A stretch of 64,000 bases of DNA from Pseudoips prasinana (taxonomy: Eukaryota; Arthropoda; Insecta; Lepidoptera; Nolidae), in NCBI GenBank assembly GCA_951640165.1, contig OX621240.1:5964713-6028712 (forward strand), read 5' to 3'. Each line of letters opens with the position of its first letter. Within the stretch, counting starts at the first letter, position 1. The notes under the pieces are model-generated. The model saw only the letters and a program-made list of their open reading frames with translations, was not told the origin of the DNA and did no database searches. Shown piece by piece: positions 20,459 through 30,399 of this stretch. Made by a program: the position numbers and the translations under genes.

Positions 20459-21687
20459 ACTTTCCTATAATCACCATTACATTTTTGTATTTCTGATTGC
20501 CTATACTTCTGCCTAGCTTCATTGACCAACTTATTGACTTTATTCCTAAACCTGGTATACTCTAGTCTCTTACTCATATCTTTAGGTGTTTGTTTCCATG
20601 TTCTAAATAAGTAATCTCGTCGATTTAACATATTATATAGATATCTATCTACCCAGGGTTGCATGGTACGCTTATTGCATTTCGGAACTATAACTGTACT
20701 CTCATTATATATTGTCTTAAAAACTGTAAATATTGTTTGATATAAAATGAAAGGACATTTAATTAACAATAACTGTTGCCAATCGTACTCATCCAGTTTT
20801 GTTCGAACAATTTTTTCACTTAATACTACTTTTACGGTGTTATTATTATTACTACATTTGTTTACATTTGTATTTTGCTCAAAATCCACAAACAGTCCAA
20901 TCGCGTGATGGTCAGAAATATACGTCTCGAGAATGAAAGCCGTGCTTCGCATATTCTGTCCCTCTCGCACCCACGCGTGGTCCAAGCACGACATTACGCT
21001 CCGCCCATCGACGATCGCCTCGCGGGTCACCTCGCTTCCAGGAATTGCACATTTCAAGCCGTGTTCACACAGGGTGTTTTTGTAACTCGCAGTAACCGGA
21101 ATCATTACATTATTTAAGAGGTCAATATTTGTGTCTCCAATCAGAATTAGATTTTCTTTACATGGAATTGTTTTTATTATATGTTCAATTTGCTCTATGA
21201 ATGCTGTTTTGTTTTTATTCGGGGGTCGATATAAGGCTATGATGTTCAAAATACAATTTGATCGTTTTAGCTTTCCATGTAGTAATTCCACAGCATGTGC
21301 GTTCGCTATTTCTGCACTGAATCCAAGAGTATCCTTCGAGTATATCAAAATACCTCCACCTCTCTTAATTTGTCTAGTCATTATGTGTGTTTCGTATCCA
21401 GATATATTATATAGTGACAATTCTTCTTTTTTTATATTTATTTCACTTAATATAATGATATCCATCCTATATTTATTAGTTTCTAATAATACTTGTAATT
21501 GGTTGAAATGCTTTCGTAGCGATCGAATATTCATATGTAATATATGAATTCCATTATGTTGTATTGAAAAAGTATTTAGTTCTTCTATGTTGTAAAATCT
21601 GTTAAAGGTAATGTCTGTAGAAAATATATTTGTTAATCGATCGAATTTTATAGCAAAAAAAATCAGGGTGTGTGTACGCACACGCAA
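20407..21687 (-). CDS. LINE ORF2 N-terminal half: APE-type endonuclease
   Basis: This frame encodes 426 residues. Landmarks in order: HMNIRSLRKHFNQL, LSEINI (catalytic Glu), ALYRPPNKNK, LIGDTNIDLL and YISDHHAIGL (terminal SDH). The linker then runs toward the reverse transcriptase. The frame ends at TAG just after GRDGEKQI, where the reading continues in the -1 frame at 20458. Endonuclease nicks target DNA to prime reverse transcription. All catalytic blocks are intact. Confidence 0.88.
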   Translation of the reverse strand: MRVRTHTLIFFAIKFDRLTNIFSTDITFNRFYNIEELNTFSIQHNGIHILHMNIRSLRKHFNQLQVLLETNKYRMDIIILSEINIKKEELSLYNISGYETHIMTRQIKRGGGILIYSKDTLGFSAEIANAHAVELLHGKLKRSNCILNIIALYRPPNKNKTAFIEQIEHIIKTIPCKENLILIGDTNIDLLNNVMIPVTASYKNTLCEHGLKCAIPGSEVTREAIVDGRSVMSCLDHAWVREGQNMRSTAFILETYISDHHAIGLFVDFEQNTNVNKCSNNNNTVKVVLSEKIVRTKLDEYDWQQLLLIKCPFILYQTIFTVFKTIYNESTVIVPKCNKRTMQPWVDRYLYNMLNRRDYLFRTWKQTPKDMSKRLEYTRFRNKVNKLVNEARQKYRQSEIQKCNGDYRKVWATINSWLGRDGEKQI

Positions 21688-21733
21688 TGCGCGAGTGGCA
21701 CGTTCTAGGAAATAATCTATTTTTAGAATCTAT

Positions 21734-22660
21734 TTATAGATTCTCCAAATCGTCCTCCGTTTTAATTTTATAAATTTTGTTTTCGTTATTATTTTTCTTG
21801 ACCAATATGTTAGAGTTTTGTACCCATATGTATTGAAACCCTTTTTCTTTTAGTTTATTACGAGTAATCCATAGTAACTGCCGTTTTTGCTTAGGAAGAT
21901 CTTCATTTATGTATATTCGTTTTTCGTTACCATTAAAAAACAATTTGTTATTGGTGATAATGTGCTCCTTTTTCGCAGACATCCATTTATTTCGGGCATT
22001 TTGTGTACGCAGTTTAACTTTGATTATTCTTGGTCTCGGATCATCGGCTTTTTCTTTGCCTACCCTCTCTGCTTCCTCAATATCATCAGGGTTAAGTTGC
22101 AATACCTTTGCAACTTCTTGCACAATTTGTTTTATGTTCTCATTGGCTTTGTTCTCCACTCCAAATATTTCTATGTATTTTTCTTTCTCCTTCATCTCCA
22201 GTTCCCCCACTCTCTCTTCAAGAGCTCTGTTACACTTATCTAGAAAAACATTTTTTTGCTCAAGTGACTTAATCTTCTTTTCAGCTGTCTCCTTAAATTC
22301 GGACATCTTCTGGTACATGTCCGCATAGAAGTCTACGGTTTCTGTCAGCTCCACTAGTTTCTTTTCCATACTGTAAATAACTTCTAGCTTTCGGTTTACT
22401 TCCTCTAATACCTTCTCACCCGATGTTTTACCCAAGTTCAAATTTATTTTCGGGCTACTATCCATAATTTCACTATCTGGCGTGATGCTTTTATTTTTCA
22501 AGCATTCGTCACATTTTTCCGTCAAGGCAAACTGTTTATTATTACGTACGCATTTTTTATGTAATACGGCGTCGCAACCACCTTTACACTTAACTATGTC
22601 CTCTTTGCTCACAGACATAAAAAGTTTACACTTCTTACACTGCACCATTTTCGATATCAA
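21734..22660 (-). CDS. LINE ORF1 protein: PHD-like finger, coiled coil, RNA-binding C-terminus
   Basis: This frame encodes 308 residues. Residues 5-58 show a C4HC3 (PHD-like) pattern: CKKC, CKGGC, HKKC, CDEC. Residues about 85-155 are Glu/Lys rich with heptads, a likely coiled coil (KKLVELTETV, ALEERVGELEMKEKEK). Residues about 155-305 resemble the C-terminal domain shared by LINE ORF1 proteins and baculovirus FP-type proteins (IEIFGVENK, RPRIIKVKLRT, NEDLPKQKRQLL). Such proteins bind element RNA and chaperone nucleic acids. The Met at 22660 is the first in frame. ORF2 starts 46 bp downstream. Confidence 0.88.
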   Translation of the reverse strand: MISKMVQCKKCKLFMSVSKEDIVKCKGGCDAVLHKKCVRNNKQFALTEKCDECLKNKSITPDSEIMDSSPKINLNLGKTSGEKVLEEVNRKLEVIYSMEKKLVELTETVDFYADMYQKMSEFKETAEKKIKSLEQKNVFLDKCNRALEERVGELEMKEKEKYIEIFGVENKANENIKQIVQEVAKVLQLNPDDIEEAERVGKEKADDPRPRIIKVKLRTQNARNKWMSAKKEHIITNNKLFFNGNEKRIYINEDLPKQKRQLLWITRNKLKEKGFQYIWVQNSNILVKKNNNENKIYKIKTEDDLENL

Positions 22661-22740
22661 ATGTTACGATCTTTTATCACAAATTTTATTTAATACGCAC
22701 GAGCCACGACCGTAAGCGGAGCGCGCGCGCACGGGACTGA

Positions 22741-23220
22741 TGATTAACTATGTTACTATCTATAATATGATGAGGCACATATAATACGTGTTCTTTTATA
22801 ACGAAACCCTAACAGCACAGAAGGTTTCAAAAGTGTTCGGCGTTAATTATTTAAATGTCAATAATATCTCAATTAACTAAAAGGTATTACAAGTACTTAA
22901 AAGTGTTACAATTAAAATGTATTATGTATTTATGTATGTATAATTAAATTATATATTTGTATCAGTCTATGTTAATCGTCATCTATAATAAATATATATA
23001 TAATCGTCTAGGTTAAAAGTTGCAATTAGAACAATTTAATTAATTCTAGATGCAATGTAAAGTAACAATTAACTGATTTAAATATAGAGATGATCAAATT
23101 TTATTAACGTTTTATTATAAAGAAACATATAATAATCTTCCATATCAAACATAAATAGGTAACTCTTCATTATTTTCTTATGGACACTTATTGATTAATT
23201 ATTATAAATTAATATTTAAT
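22741..23220. other. unassigned AT-rich sequence
   Basis: No gene or repeat family was recognised. Confidence 0.4.
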
Positions 23221-23690
23221 ATCCTCCTGGTAGAATTTCGGCCACCGCGGCCATTATCTATGAAGACTAGCCATCTTCACGGGACATATTGCACAAGTGT
23301 GTGCGTGTGTTCAACCGCACTTTCTATTCCATCACTGTGGTGCGGTGGGACGCCTAGCGACATGACCGAAAAGAGGCCAGGTACAAGAGGCCTACTCGCT
23401 TTCTCCGAACAACGATATTCTTCACTTAGACTCCACGTATAGCATATAGGCAAAGTTTGTAACGAAATTTAGTTTTTCGGGGAAAGCGAGTAGGCCCCCA
23501 GGACCGATGGCTAAACGTGCTCTCCGAGGCACGGGGGGTATAATACCGCCAAATCCCAGACTACGAGCTGATGTTGATAAATTTTTCTTTTTACAGAAAA
23601 GTCCCAAAATCACTTTTCTCCCGACCCGGGATTTGAACCCAGGATCTTGTTCTCTGCGTGTGAACATGCTACCGCTAGAACAACGAGGCA
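23221..23690 (-). mobile_element. SINE-A, copy 4, carrying a MITE
   Basis: SINE-A lies in minus orientation with a head near 23690 (GGTTCAAATCCCGGGTCGGG). The body is split at 23388-23495 by a small inverted-repeat element. Confidence 0.85.
23388..23495. mobile_element. 108-bp MITE inside SINE-A
   Basis: Terminal inverted repeats begin AGGCCTACTCGCTTTCTCC at the left and mirror this at the right (about 24 bp with few mismatches). Removing it restores the SINE-A body. Confidence 0.75.
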
Positions 23691-24363
23691 ATGAGAATAG
23701 CTGAGCATGTGAATGTCTCATAGTTAATGGAGATATTTATTAGGAGTTTAAAAGACGAGTGGAGTGAAAGCTTGTTCTTACACAACAGATTTTAGTAATT
23801 GCTTTTGGCATAGAATAGCCCAGTTATTGGTTCAATATCTAATATGATGTTTAGAATTAATTATTCAATAGAGGTAGGTATGTTTCGATCAAATGCGGAC
23901 CGAATTTCTAATGATGCTCAGGGACTTATAATATTCGGGGAACTGCTCATACATACTTAACAACATAGTATAGAAATTTAGATGTACAGTAGGAGAGAAA
24001 AGTGTTCTTACTAATGTTAATAAATTATTGCTAGATCCTACATTGTCGCCGAATTTTTTTTGGAAGATTATTACTTGACAACCAACGTTTCCCCGATGTT
24101 AAACTTTGACAACTAAAGATTAGCTTAAGAAGAAAAAGAAAAAAAATGTTAAATATTTTGCTAGGCTACACAATTATTAGATGAATGACATTGTCAGTGT
24201 AAGAGTTCAAATCTTAGGTAAGAGTATGAAAAACAGCGATGTGCCAGAAGCGAATCGCTTATGTGTGTTTGTCTTTATTAGTGCACAAACAAAAGCACAA
24301 CAATAAACAACCCAATGAATGTTACGCAAACTAAAACTCTGCTACTTGAATGTTGGCATTTTA
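23691..24363. other. unassigned AT-rich sequence
   Basis: No gene or family member was recognised. Confidence 0.4.
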
Positions 24364-24720
24364 AAAAGTCAAAGTCAAAAATCATTTATTCCGTAAAAAT
24401 TGTACATTTATGTGGTTTCGTCATATTTTTTTTACCCTACCGTGCAGTGCATGACGTGGCAGCTACTGAGAAACACTGACAGAAAACTCAGTAGGAATCC
24501 TTTTTTAAAATAAAATATACTTAAGATTAATTACAATCATGTGTGTTGACTCAGAACAACTCAATCCCAAGCACTTTTATCACTTAAATAATCAGAAATT
24601 TTGTAATATGCCCTGCTACACAATTTGGCTTTAATAATTCTTTTAAACTTATTCGTAGACAATTCTCTAATATAATTGGGAAGTTTGTTATAGAATCTTA
24701 AACAGTGCCACTATGAAAAG
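24364..24720 (-). mobile_element. 5'-truncated LINE, C-terminus and tail
   Basis: The minus strand near 24560-24700 reads RFYNKLPNYIRELS, FKRIIKAKLC and YYKISDYLSDKSAWD then a stop, a LINE ORF2 ending. The element closes in a (TGACTTT)n tail at 24367-24380. Confidence 0.75.
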
Positions 24721-24937
24721 CGGACCAAACGTACAGTTGGTACTGTTAACCGTTAGGTTGGGAAATAAAAATAAATTATATGATAAGTTGGCAAATGATT
24801 ATTCGGCGAAATTTTAATCTGGCAAAAAAATTTCGGCAAAAGGGCAGAGACCCCTAGATGACATGTAAGAGGTATATCCAACGTAAGTCGAATGACCATA
24901 GACTAGTGATAATGACTGTTTTTTTTTTTAATAATTA

Positions 24938-25080
24938 ACAACGCCCGCACTAGGGAATCTGATCCCTGTGTCGCAGGGTACTTTATAAACATAATACACG
25001 GACACAAATTACATCCAGACTCAGAACAACTATTTATGGCTCACACAAATAGTTGCCCGGCGCAGAACTCGAATTCGCTT
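24938..25080 (-). mobile_element. SINE-D, copy 2 (head lost)
   Basis: It holds the SINE-D tail block CCCTGTGTCGCAGGGTAC and the CAAATAGTTG body word. The tRNA head is truncated. Confidence 0.75.
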
Positions 25081-25559
25081 TTTCAATTTGAAATACCAAT
25101 GCGTATGTGTAAAAAATATAAAGCGCCTTCATAATTTAAAACTTTTGTACAGAAAGACTATTTCTTTTAGAACCGCTTAAAAAGGCAATTTATATTTCAG
25201 AGACTGTTAAAATATTTATGTAGCTGAGTGTACACCTCTGTAATACAGGTAGGCGAAGCTCGAAGCTATTTATATAAATAATAAATTATATTATAAATAA
25301 CTTGAGAATTAGACGACTATGGAACACTTGAAACATGAAGTCTACTGTGAATTTGATTTCCGAGAAATTTTAACGTAAAATCATTTAGGAGATTTTGTAT
25401 AAATTATATAGGCTTATTGTTGGCTCCTGTTTAACATTTCCACGGTAATTAGCTGTACAAATAATTATAAATAAATACCTTGGGACAATTAACATCCATT
25501 AACAGCCCTCTGATCCCAAACTAGGCAGAACCAGACGACAACTGATAAAATAATAACTA
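25081..25559. other. unassigned AT-rich sequence
   Basis: No gene or family member was recognised. Confidence 0.4.
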
Positions 25560-25816
25560 AGACGGGCCTGTTGGCGTGGTTGGCAAATGCTTGCTTTTCA
25601 CGCCGGTGGTCGTGGATTCGATTCCCATCCAGGACAGATATTTGTTTGCATGAACATGTCTTTGTCCTGAGTCTGGGTGTAATTATCTATATAAGTATGT
25701 ATTTACAAAAAGAAAAGTAGTATATCAATTATCTGGTTTCCATAGAACAAGCTCTATTTAGTTTGGGATCAGATGGCCGTGTGTGAATAATGTACCAGGA
25801 TATTATTATTATTATC
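25560..25816 (+). mobile_element. SINE-C, copy 1
   Basis: The tRNA-like head starts GACGGGCCTGTTGGCGTGG, with a B box like GATTCGATTCC, then a TTTGTCCTGAGTCTGGG body and an (ATT)n tail. Confidence 0.88.
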
Positions 25817-26109
25817 TGATCCTAAACTTGGCTGAGCCTGTACTATGGCAACCAGCCAACTTATATGTAATAATAATAATAATATCGTGGGACATTATTT
25901 ACACACGGTCATCTGATCCCAAACTAAGCAGAGCTTGTACTATGGAAACCAGATAACTGATATACTACATATACTATTTTTCTTTTGTAAATACATACTT
26001 ATATAGATAATTTACACCCAGACTCAGGACAAACAGACATGTTCATGCACACAAATATTTGTCCCGGGTGAAAGGCAGCGTATCTACGAACCACGCCAAC
26101 AGGCCCGTC
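25817..26109 (-). mobile_element. SINE-C, inverted copies 2a and 2b
   Basis: A 50-bp tail fragment (25817-25866) is followed by a nearly full minus-strand SINE-C (25869-26109). It is arranged tail to tail with copy 1, forming an inverted pair. Confidence 0.85.
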
Positions 26110-26424
26110 GTATATATATATATATACTTATATATTCTAAGTACATACATATTTTTCGAAACATCGGGGAAATAACATTAAAGGTTTGTCGCGTTAATAC
26201 CTGTAAACAAAGTTGTAAAGGTCTAGTTAGTTTATCAGTTTTTCATCCTCAGTGTGCACGAAGTTATCATAATACGGGATAGTAATATCGACATGCATTC
26301 CGGATATTAATATCTGAGCCAACCGTGTGTTCCCTACGAAGATAGAGGTATATTTCTATAGCAACAATTTCTTTAGGAAATCATGCATGACTCAAGCTAT
26401 TGACAGGTAAGGCCGTGTGATTTT
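26110..26424. other. unassigned sequence with TA microsatellite start
   Basis: A short (TA)n run lies at 26110-26124. A minus-strand open stretch at about 26230-26345 was considered as a host exon and set aside (see rejected items). Confidence 0.4.
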
Positions 26425-26672
26425 TGACCCAGTAAGAATACAGAAGACATTCCCTAATAATAACATTAATAATTTAATGTTGTGTTCCTGAGTGTGAGTA
26501 AGGTCGCCAGAGCTCATCGGGGTGGGGGGAAGGGTCAGCAACACTTGTTTGCTGACTCTTAAAGGCCGGCAACGCACCCGCGACTCCTCTGGTGTTGCGA
26601 GTGTCTATGGGCGGCGGTGATCACTTATCATCAGGTGACTCACTTGGTCGTTTGTCGACCACTGACATAAAA
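26425..26672 (-). mobile_element. repeat family N, copy 1
   Basis: It shares the blocks GTGTTGCGGG-like, GGCCTTTAAGAGTCAGC and AGCTCATCGGGG with copies at 58505 and 60405. No ORF was seen. Class unknown. Confidence 0.7.
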
Positions 26673-26845
26673 AAAAAATAACCGGGCCACCCTACTACTC
26701 CCCGTGGGTTTCGTGTGGCTAAGGGATACGGCAGGCACTCGGGTAGCAGCGCTACCTGTGTATAGCTACCACCTAACTGTGGTCGCCAACTCGCCTGCCA
26801 AGCGAGGTGACTAAGGAAAACCCCTTCAAATGATAACATATATAA

Positions 26846-26900
26846 CCAGACATACCTCCCTCAAAGGGTTTATAGAACCCTTTGAGGGAGGTATGTCTGG
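26846..26900. repeat. perfect hairpin, 25-bp arms
   Basis: The left arm starts CCAGACATACCTCCCTC and the 5-base loop is TATAG. The arms are perfect complements. It directly abuts the LINE fragment at 26901. Confidence 0.9.
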
Positions 26901-27145
26901 GTTTCGAGTCTGGAAGGCGCGCTAAACTGGATACCAAGCGGGATGAATTGAAAGCCAGACCACCTGCGGCGATCAATTACAATTATGACAATGGTGTGCT
27001 CACATGCCCGCAATGTGTGAGGATTTTTTCAAATAAAATTGGCTACATAAGTCACATATGAGCACACGAACGTCGGCTACAGTAGGAGAAGAAGCGGTCG
27101 CCGTGGCCGAAATCGGCCGGGACCACATCATGTCTGGCAATCGAC
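26901..27145 (+). mobile_element. LINE ORF2 C-terminus with C2H2 finger
   Basis: The plus strand translates as [16 protein letters not shown], then [18 protein letters not shown], a CX2C...HX3H finger found at the C-terminus of some insect LINE ORF2 proteins. A stop interrupts the finger end. A second copy is inverted at 47640-48110. Confidence 0.65.
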
Positions 27146-27300
27146 GATATCAGGCTGATGAAGATCCTCAAGCTGTTCATCACAGGAATGCGTAAGCAAT
27201 GATATCCACGCGTGACAATCTTTATATACATTTTAAGCACTAATGTCCTAAAACATATCTGTCATACCACTAATGAATAGTCTTTCTCCTTTTTTGATCT

Positions 27301-27455
27301 CATCATCATCATATCAGCCGTCGTCAGAGACGTCCACTGCTGGACAAAGGCCTCCCCCAAGGATCTCCACAATAGCCGGTCCTGCGCTGCCCGCATCCAG
27401 CGGCTTCCCGCGACCCGCACAAGATCGTCGGTCCACCGTGTAGGAGGCCTGTCGA
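27301..27455 (-). mobile_element. RTE LINE 3'-end fragment, second subfamily
   Basis: It carries the CATCATCATATCAGCC tail and CCACTGCTGGACAAAGGC block. Differences from the main RTE copies are consistent along its length (for example an extra CGTCGTCAGA word). Confidence 0.75.
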
Positions 27456-27651
27456 CTTTTCTGATATATAGAGAACTATTTTCGACATATCTGGTATTTC
27501 TATTACAATTTTTTAAGATATATATAAATTTAAATATTTCATAACACCATATTTTTATTATTTAATTTTATGTAAGTTTAAGTATTCGATATATTTCATA
27601 GGGAACACCCAAAAGTTTCGTAGTAAAACTTCATATTAACTATATACTAAC

Positions 27652-27769
27652 CTCTAGTTTTATCGTAGGTCTGGTCCACAATCCTCTCCATCTCAGATAT
27701 GTGGCGAGGGATGTAGTCAGGGAAGCGATGCTCTGCTGTAATCACCATGCCGTTGGCCTGGGCCAGTTC
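27652..27769 (-). CDS. receptor guanylate cyclase, ligand-binding domain exon (third seen)
   Basis: A CCACCAG acceptor and GTTAGT donor bound 118 bp. It translates as ELAQANGMVITAEHRFPDY, IPRHISEMERIVDQTY and DKTR. It starts in phase 0, exactly continuing the exon at 29575, and ends after one base of a codon. The ERIV..TY..TR block is typical of ANF_receptor ectodomains, where a strand such as VYVFLG normally follows. That next exon was not found in the window. Confidence 0.85.
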
Positions 27770-28389
27770 CTGGTGGAAAACATTGAAAATGAGACTGTGC
27801 GTGGTATGTGGTGACGCTAACAAATGTCATCACTCCATCTCATAACTCAGGGGATGTAGAAGTCTACCTGAGGATATATCGTGTTATCAAGTACTCAATA
27901 GCCGCGCAACGGCTATGACGTAGCTGCTATGTTATAATAATATATTTATACTGTAATTATTTATTTAATTAGTGATTATCATCTTATTAATTACTATAAT
28001 AATTTTACATCTTAAAACTATTAATAATCAATATTAGACTTTCAAATGGTTGTCACTGATAAAAATATAAATAGGGTAGGAGAATTATTAAAGAGACATT
28101 CTTTGTACGACGGTAGATGAGAACGTTATTCTGTTCGATTAAATATTGTGTGTGGAAAATAACTCGGAGTTTTAATGTGCAGAACCTACGAGTGCCTAAT
28201 AATCGACCAGAAAGCTGGCAGCTCTCTAAATACTATGGACCATCATACTGTGAGCGGGGCAGCAAAGATGGCTATCTTCCAAGCTTACCGATTATAGGCT
28301 TTTGTCCAGCTATGGATTTTTTTGGCTGATAGGATACGTGGATACTTAGAACAAGTACACTTTTTCACATAGTATACAGTTTATTTTGA
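27770..28389 (-). other. intron sequence between receptor exons
   Basis: This is the left part of the 1.8-kb intron. AT-rich, with no repeat family recognised. Confidence 0.5.
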
Positions 28390-28641
28390 CGGTCACCGTA
28401 GCCTAGTAGGTAGTGCTCCTGCCTACGAAGCTGGTGGTCCTGGGTTCGAATCCCGGTAAGTGCAAATATTTGTGTGATGAGCACGAATATTTGTTTCTGA
28501 GTCATGGATGTTTTCTATGTATTTATCTATCTATATAAGTATGTATATCGTCGCCTGGTACCCATAGTACAAGCTTTGCTTAGTTTGGGGCTAGGATGAT
28601 CTGTGTGACATTGTCCCCCGATATTATTATTATTATTATAT
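28390..28641 (+). mobile_element. SINE-B, copy 1
   Basis: The tRNA-like head CGGTCACCGTAGCCTAGTAGG carries a B box GGTTCGAATCC, followed by a GATGAGCACGAATATTTG body and an (ATT)n tail. It lies in the receptor intron, antisense to the gene. Confidence 0.88.
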
Positions 28642-28671
28642 AGGTAATCTAAACAATCTTAAAAGTAAACT

Positions 28672-29248
28672 CATCATCATCATATAAGCCGAAATACGAA
28701 CACTGCCAGTGGCCCTCCAAAGAACTACAGCTCCTGCTCTTGCGCTATCTGCAACCAGCAGTTTTCAGCGACCCTTAGAAGATCATCGATCCATCTTGTA
28801 GGGGGCCTGCCCACTCTGCGTCTTCCGGAAAATGGTCGCCACTCAAGAACTATTTCTGTCGGTTCAAAGAGCTATGTGTTCTGCCCACTGGCTCTCAAAC
28901 CTGGCAACTCTTCAGGCTATGTCGGTTACTTTGGTTCGCCTGTCGATTTCCACATTTAATAATAATATCCTCGGACATTATTTACTCACGGCCATCTGAT
29001 CCCAAACTAAGCAGGGCTTGTACTATGAAAACAAGATAACTGATATATTAAATATAATACTTTTTTTTTGTAAATACAAACTTATATATTACTACTAGAT
29101 AATTACACCCAGACTCAGGACAAACACACATGTTCATGCACACAAAAATCTGTCCTGGGCGGGAATCGAACCCACGACCTCCGGCGTGAAAAGCAAGTAT
29201 TAGCCAACCACGCCAACAAGCCCGTCACATTTCTGATTCGATTATTCG
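28672..29248 (-). mobile_element. RTE LINE fragment split by SINE-C
   Basis: The two pieces (28672-28957 and 29226-29248) are contiguous in other RTE copies. It is strongly diverged with many substitutions and no open frame. Confidence 0.8.
28958..29225 (-). mobile_element. SINE-C, copy 3, with target duplication
   Basis: It is flanked by exact CACATTT duplications (28951-28957 and 29226-29232). It has an (ATT)n tail at the left and the GACGGGC head at the right. It is inserted in the RTE fragment. Confidence 0.92.
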
Positions 29249-29249
29249 A

Positions 29250-29490
29250 CGGTCACCATAGCCTAGTTGGTAGTGCTCCTGCCTACGAAGCTGGTGGTCC
29301 TGGGTTCGAATCCCGGTAAGTGCAAATATTTGTGTGATGAGCACGAATATTTGTTCCTAAGTCATGGATGTTTTCTATGTATATATCTATCTATATAAGT
29401 ATGTATATCGTCGCCTGGTACCCATAGTACAAGCTTTGCTTAGTTTGGGGCTAGGATGATCTGTGTGACATTGTCCCCAGATATTATATC
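29250..29490 (+). mobile_element. SINE-B, copy 2
   Basis: Nearly identical to copy 1 across about 240 bp, 860 bp away in the same intron and same orientation. Confidence 0.88.
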
Positions 29491-29574
29491 GCCAGATATT
29501 ATTGCAGGCAATTTTTGAGCATAACTAACACAATATACTACAAATTACATATTAGATAGAGAAAGAACCTTTAC

Positions 29575-29766
29575 CTTTATAGCTTCCATCTGCTGAGCAG
29601 CAGCTGTCAACTCATCTCCCGCGACGATAGCAAACTTGTTCCATCCAAAAGCGTTGAGCAGCGCTATAACTGACTTGCTGGCTTTATAGGCGGGCGGCAG
29701 AGTGCGGGCGAAAGTTGCCCCGAGACCAGAGCCCTTCTCGAATGAGCCGTGAGCGCCGGCACATTT
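29575..29766 (-). CDS. receptor guanylate cyclase, ligand-binding domain exon (second seen)
   Basis: A CCACAG acceptor and AAAG/GTAAAG donor bound 192 bp, 64 codons, phase 0 at both ends. The peptide includes KCAGAHGSFEKG, ATFARTLPPAYKASKSVIAL and FGWNKFAIVAG. The TFARTLPP and W-x-K-F blocks are hallmarks of natriuretic-peptide-receptor-type guanylate cyclase ectodomains. Such proteins are single-pass receptors with extracellular ligand binding and cytosolic kinase-like and cyclase domains producing cGMP. The intracellular part is not in this window. Confidence 0.9.
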
Positions 29767-29954
29767 CTGTGGACGGTAATATATGTTAAACAGTGCGGAT
29801 TTTTTTAAATGCTCACTTAGTGAAAAGATTAGACAACTGCCAATACCTAACCACAAGGTTATTTCTTAGTACTTCCACCCATACAATTTAAATAGAACGT
29901 CTATGTTTTTATATGTAGCCCTTTTAGTACTTAACACTGGATTATTCAATGATG

Positions 29955-30316
29955 AAGGCCACCTAAAGAGCAATGGAGAGGGCTATGCTCGGAGTTTCCC
30001 TGCGGGATCGAATCAGAAATGTCGAAATCCGCAGGCGAACCAAAGTCACCGACATAGCCCGAAGAATTGCAAAACTGAAGTGGCAGTGGGTGGGGCACAT
30101 AGCTCGTAGAACCGACGGCCGTTGGGGCAGAAAGGTTATCGAGTGGCGACCACGAACCGGAAGACGCAGCGTGGGCTGGTCCCCTACATGATGGACCGAT
30201 GATCTTGTGCGGGTCGCTGTAAACTGCTGGATGCGAATAGCGCAAGACCGGCAATTGTGGAGATCTTTGAGAGAGGCCTTTGTCCAGCAGTGGACGTCTT
30301 TCGGCTGATATGATGA
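29955..30316 (+). mobile_element. RTE LINE 3' fragment
   Basis: It holds the C-terminal region (RRTKVTDIARRIAKLKWQW) and the 3' end up to GGCTGATATGATGA. A frameshift at the start leaves no intact ORF. It lies in the receptor intron, antisense to the gene. Confidence 0.85.
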
Positions 30317-30399
30317 CTGGATTATTCTACATATGAAGGTTACTAATTGTTGAAACATATTTTGGTTGCGCGTAATATTACCTAAGATTTTGTCTGTGT

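Larger units (their letters stand above)
18345..22740 (-). mobile_element. near-complete two-ORF LINE, CR1/Jockey group
   Basis: The minus strand carries 5' UTR (22661-22740), ORF1, ORF2 and a 3' UTR with AATAAA (18367-18372) followed by an A-rich end at about 18350. ORF1 with a PHD-like finger, plus APE endonuclease and reverse transcriptase in ORF2, fits the CR1/L2/Daphne part of the Jockey group. The exact clade needs a tree. Only one frameshift was seen, which suggests a young copy. No target duplication could be confirmed by eye. Confidence 0.9.

Noticed and set aside
20405..20460. Programmed -1 frameshift signal between the LINE ORF2 halves
   Set aside because: No in-frame canonical slippery heptamer or obvious downstream pseudoknot was seen; an indel in the G4A5 run is simpler.
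21131..22328. Plus-strand ORFs of 118-139 codons
   Set aside because: Antisense shadows of LINE ORF1 and ORF2, lacking any domain.
26230..26345. Minus-strand open stretch (residues such as NTRLAQILISGMHVD) with an acceptor-like TTCGTAG, in the right phase to follow the exon at 27652
   Set aside because: The peptide does not resemble the expected VYVFLG-type continuation and no donor was evident; phase agreement alone has a one-in-three chance.
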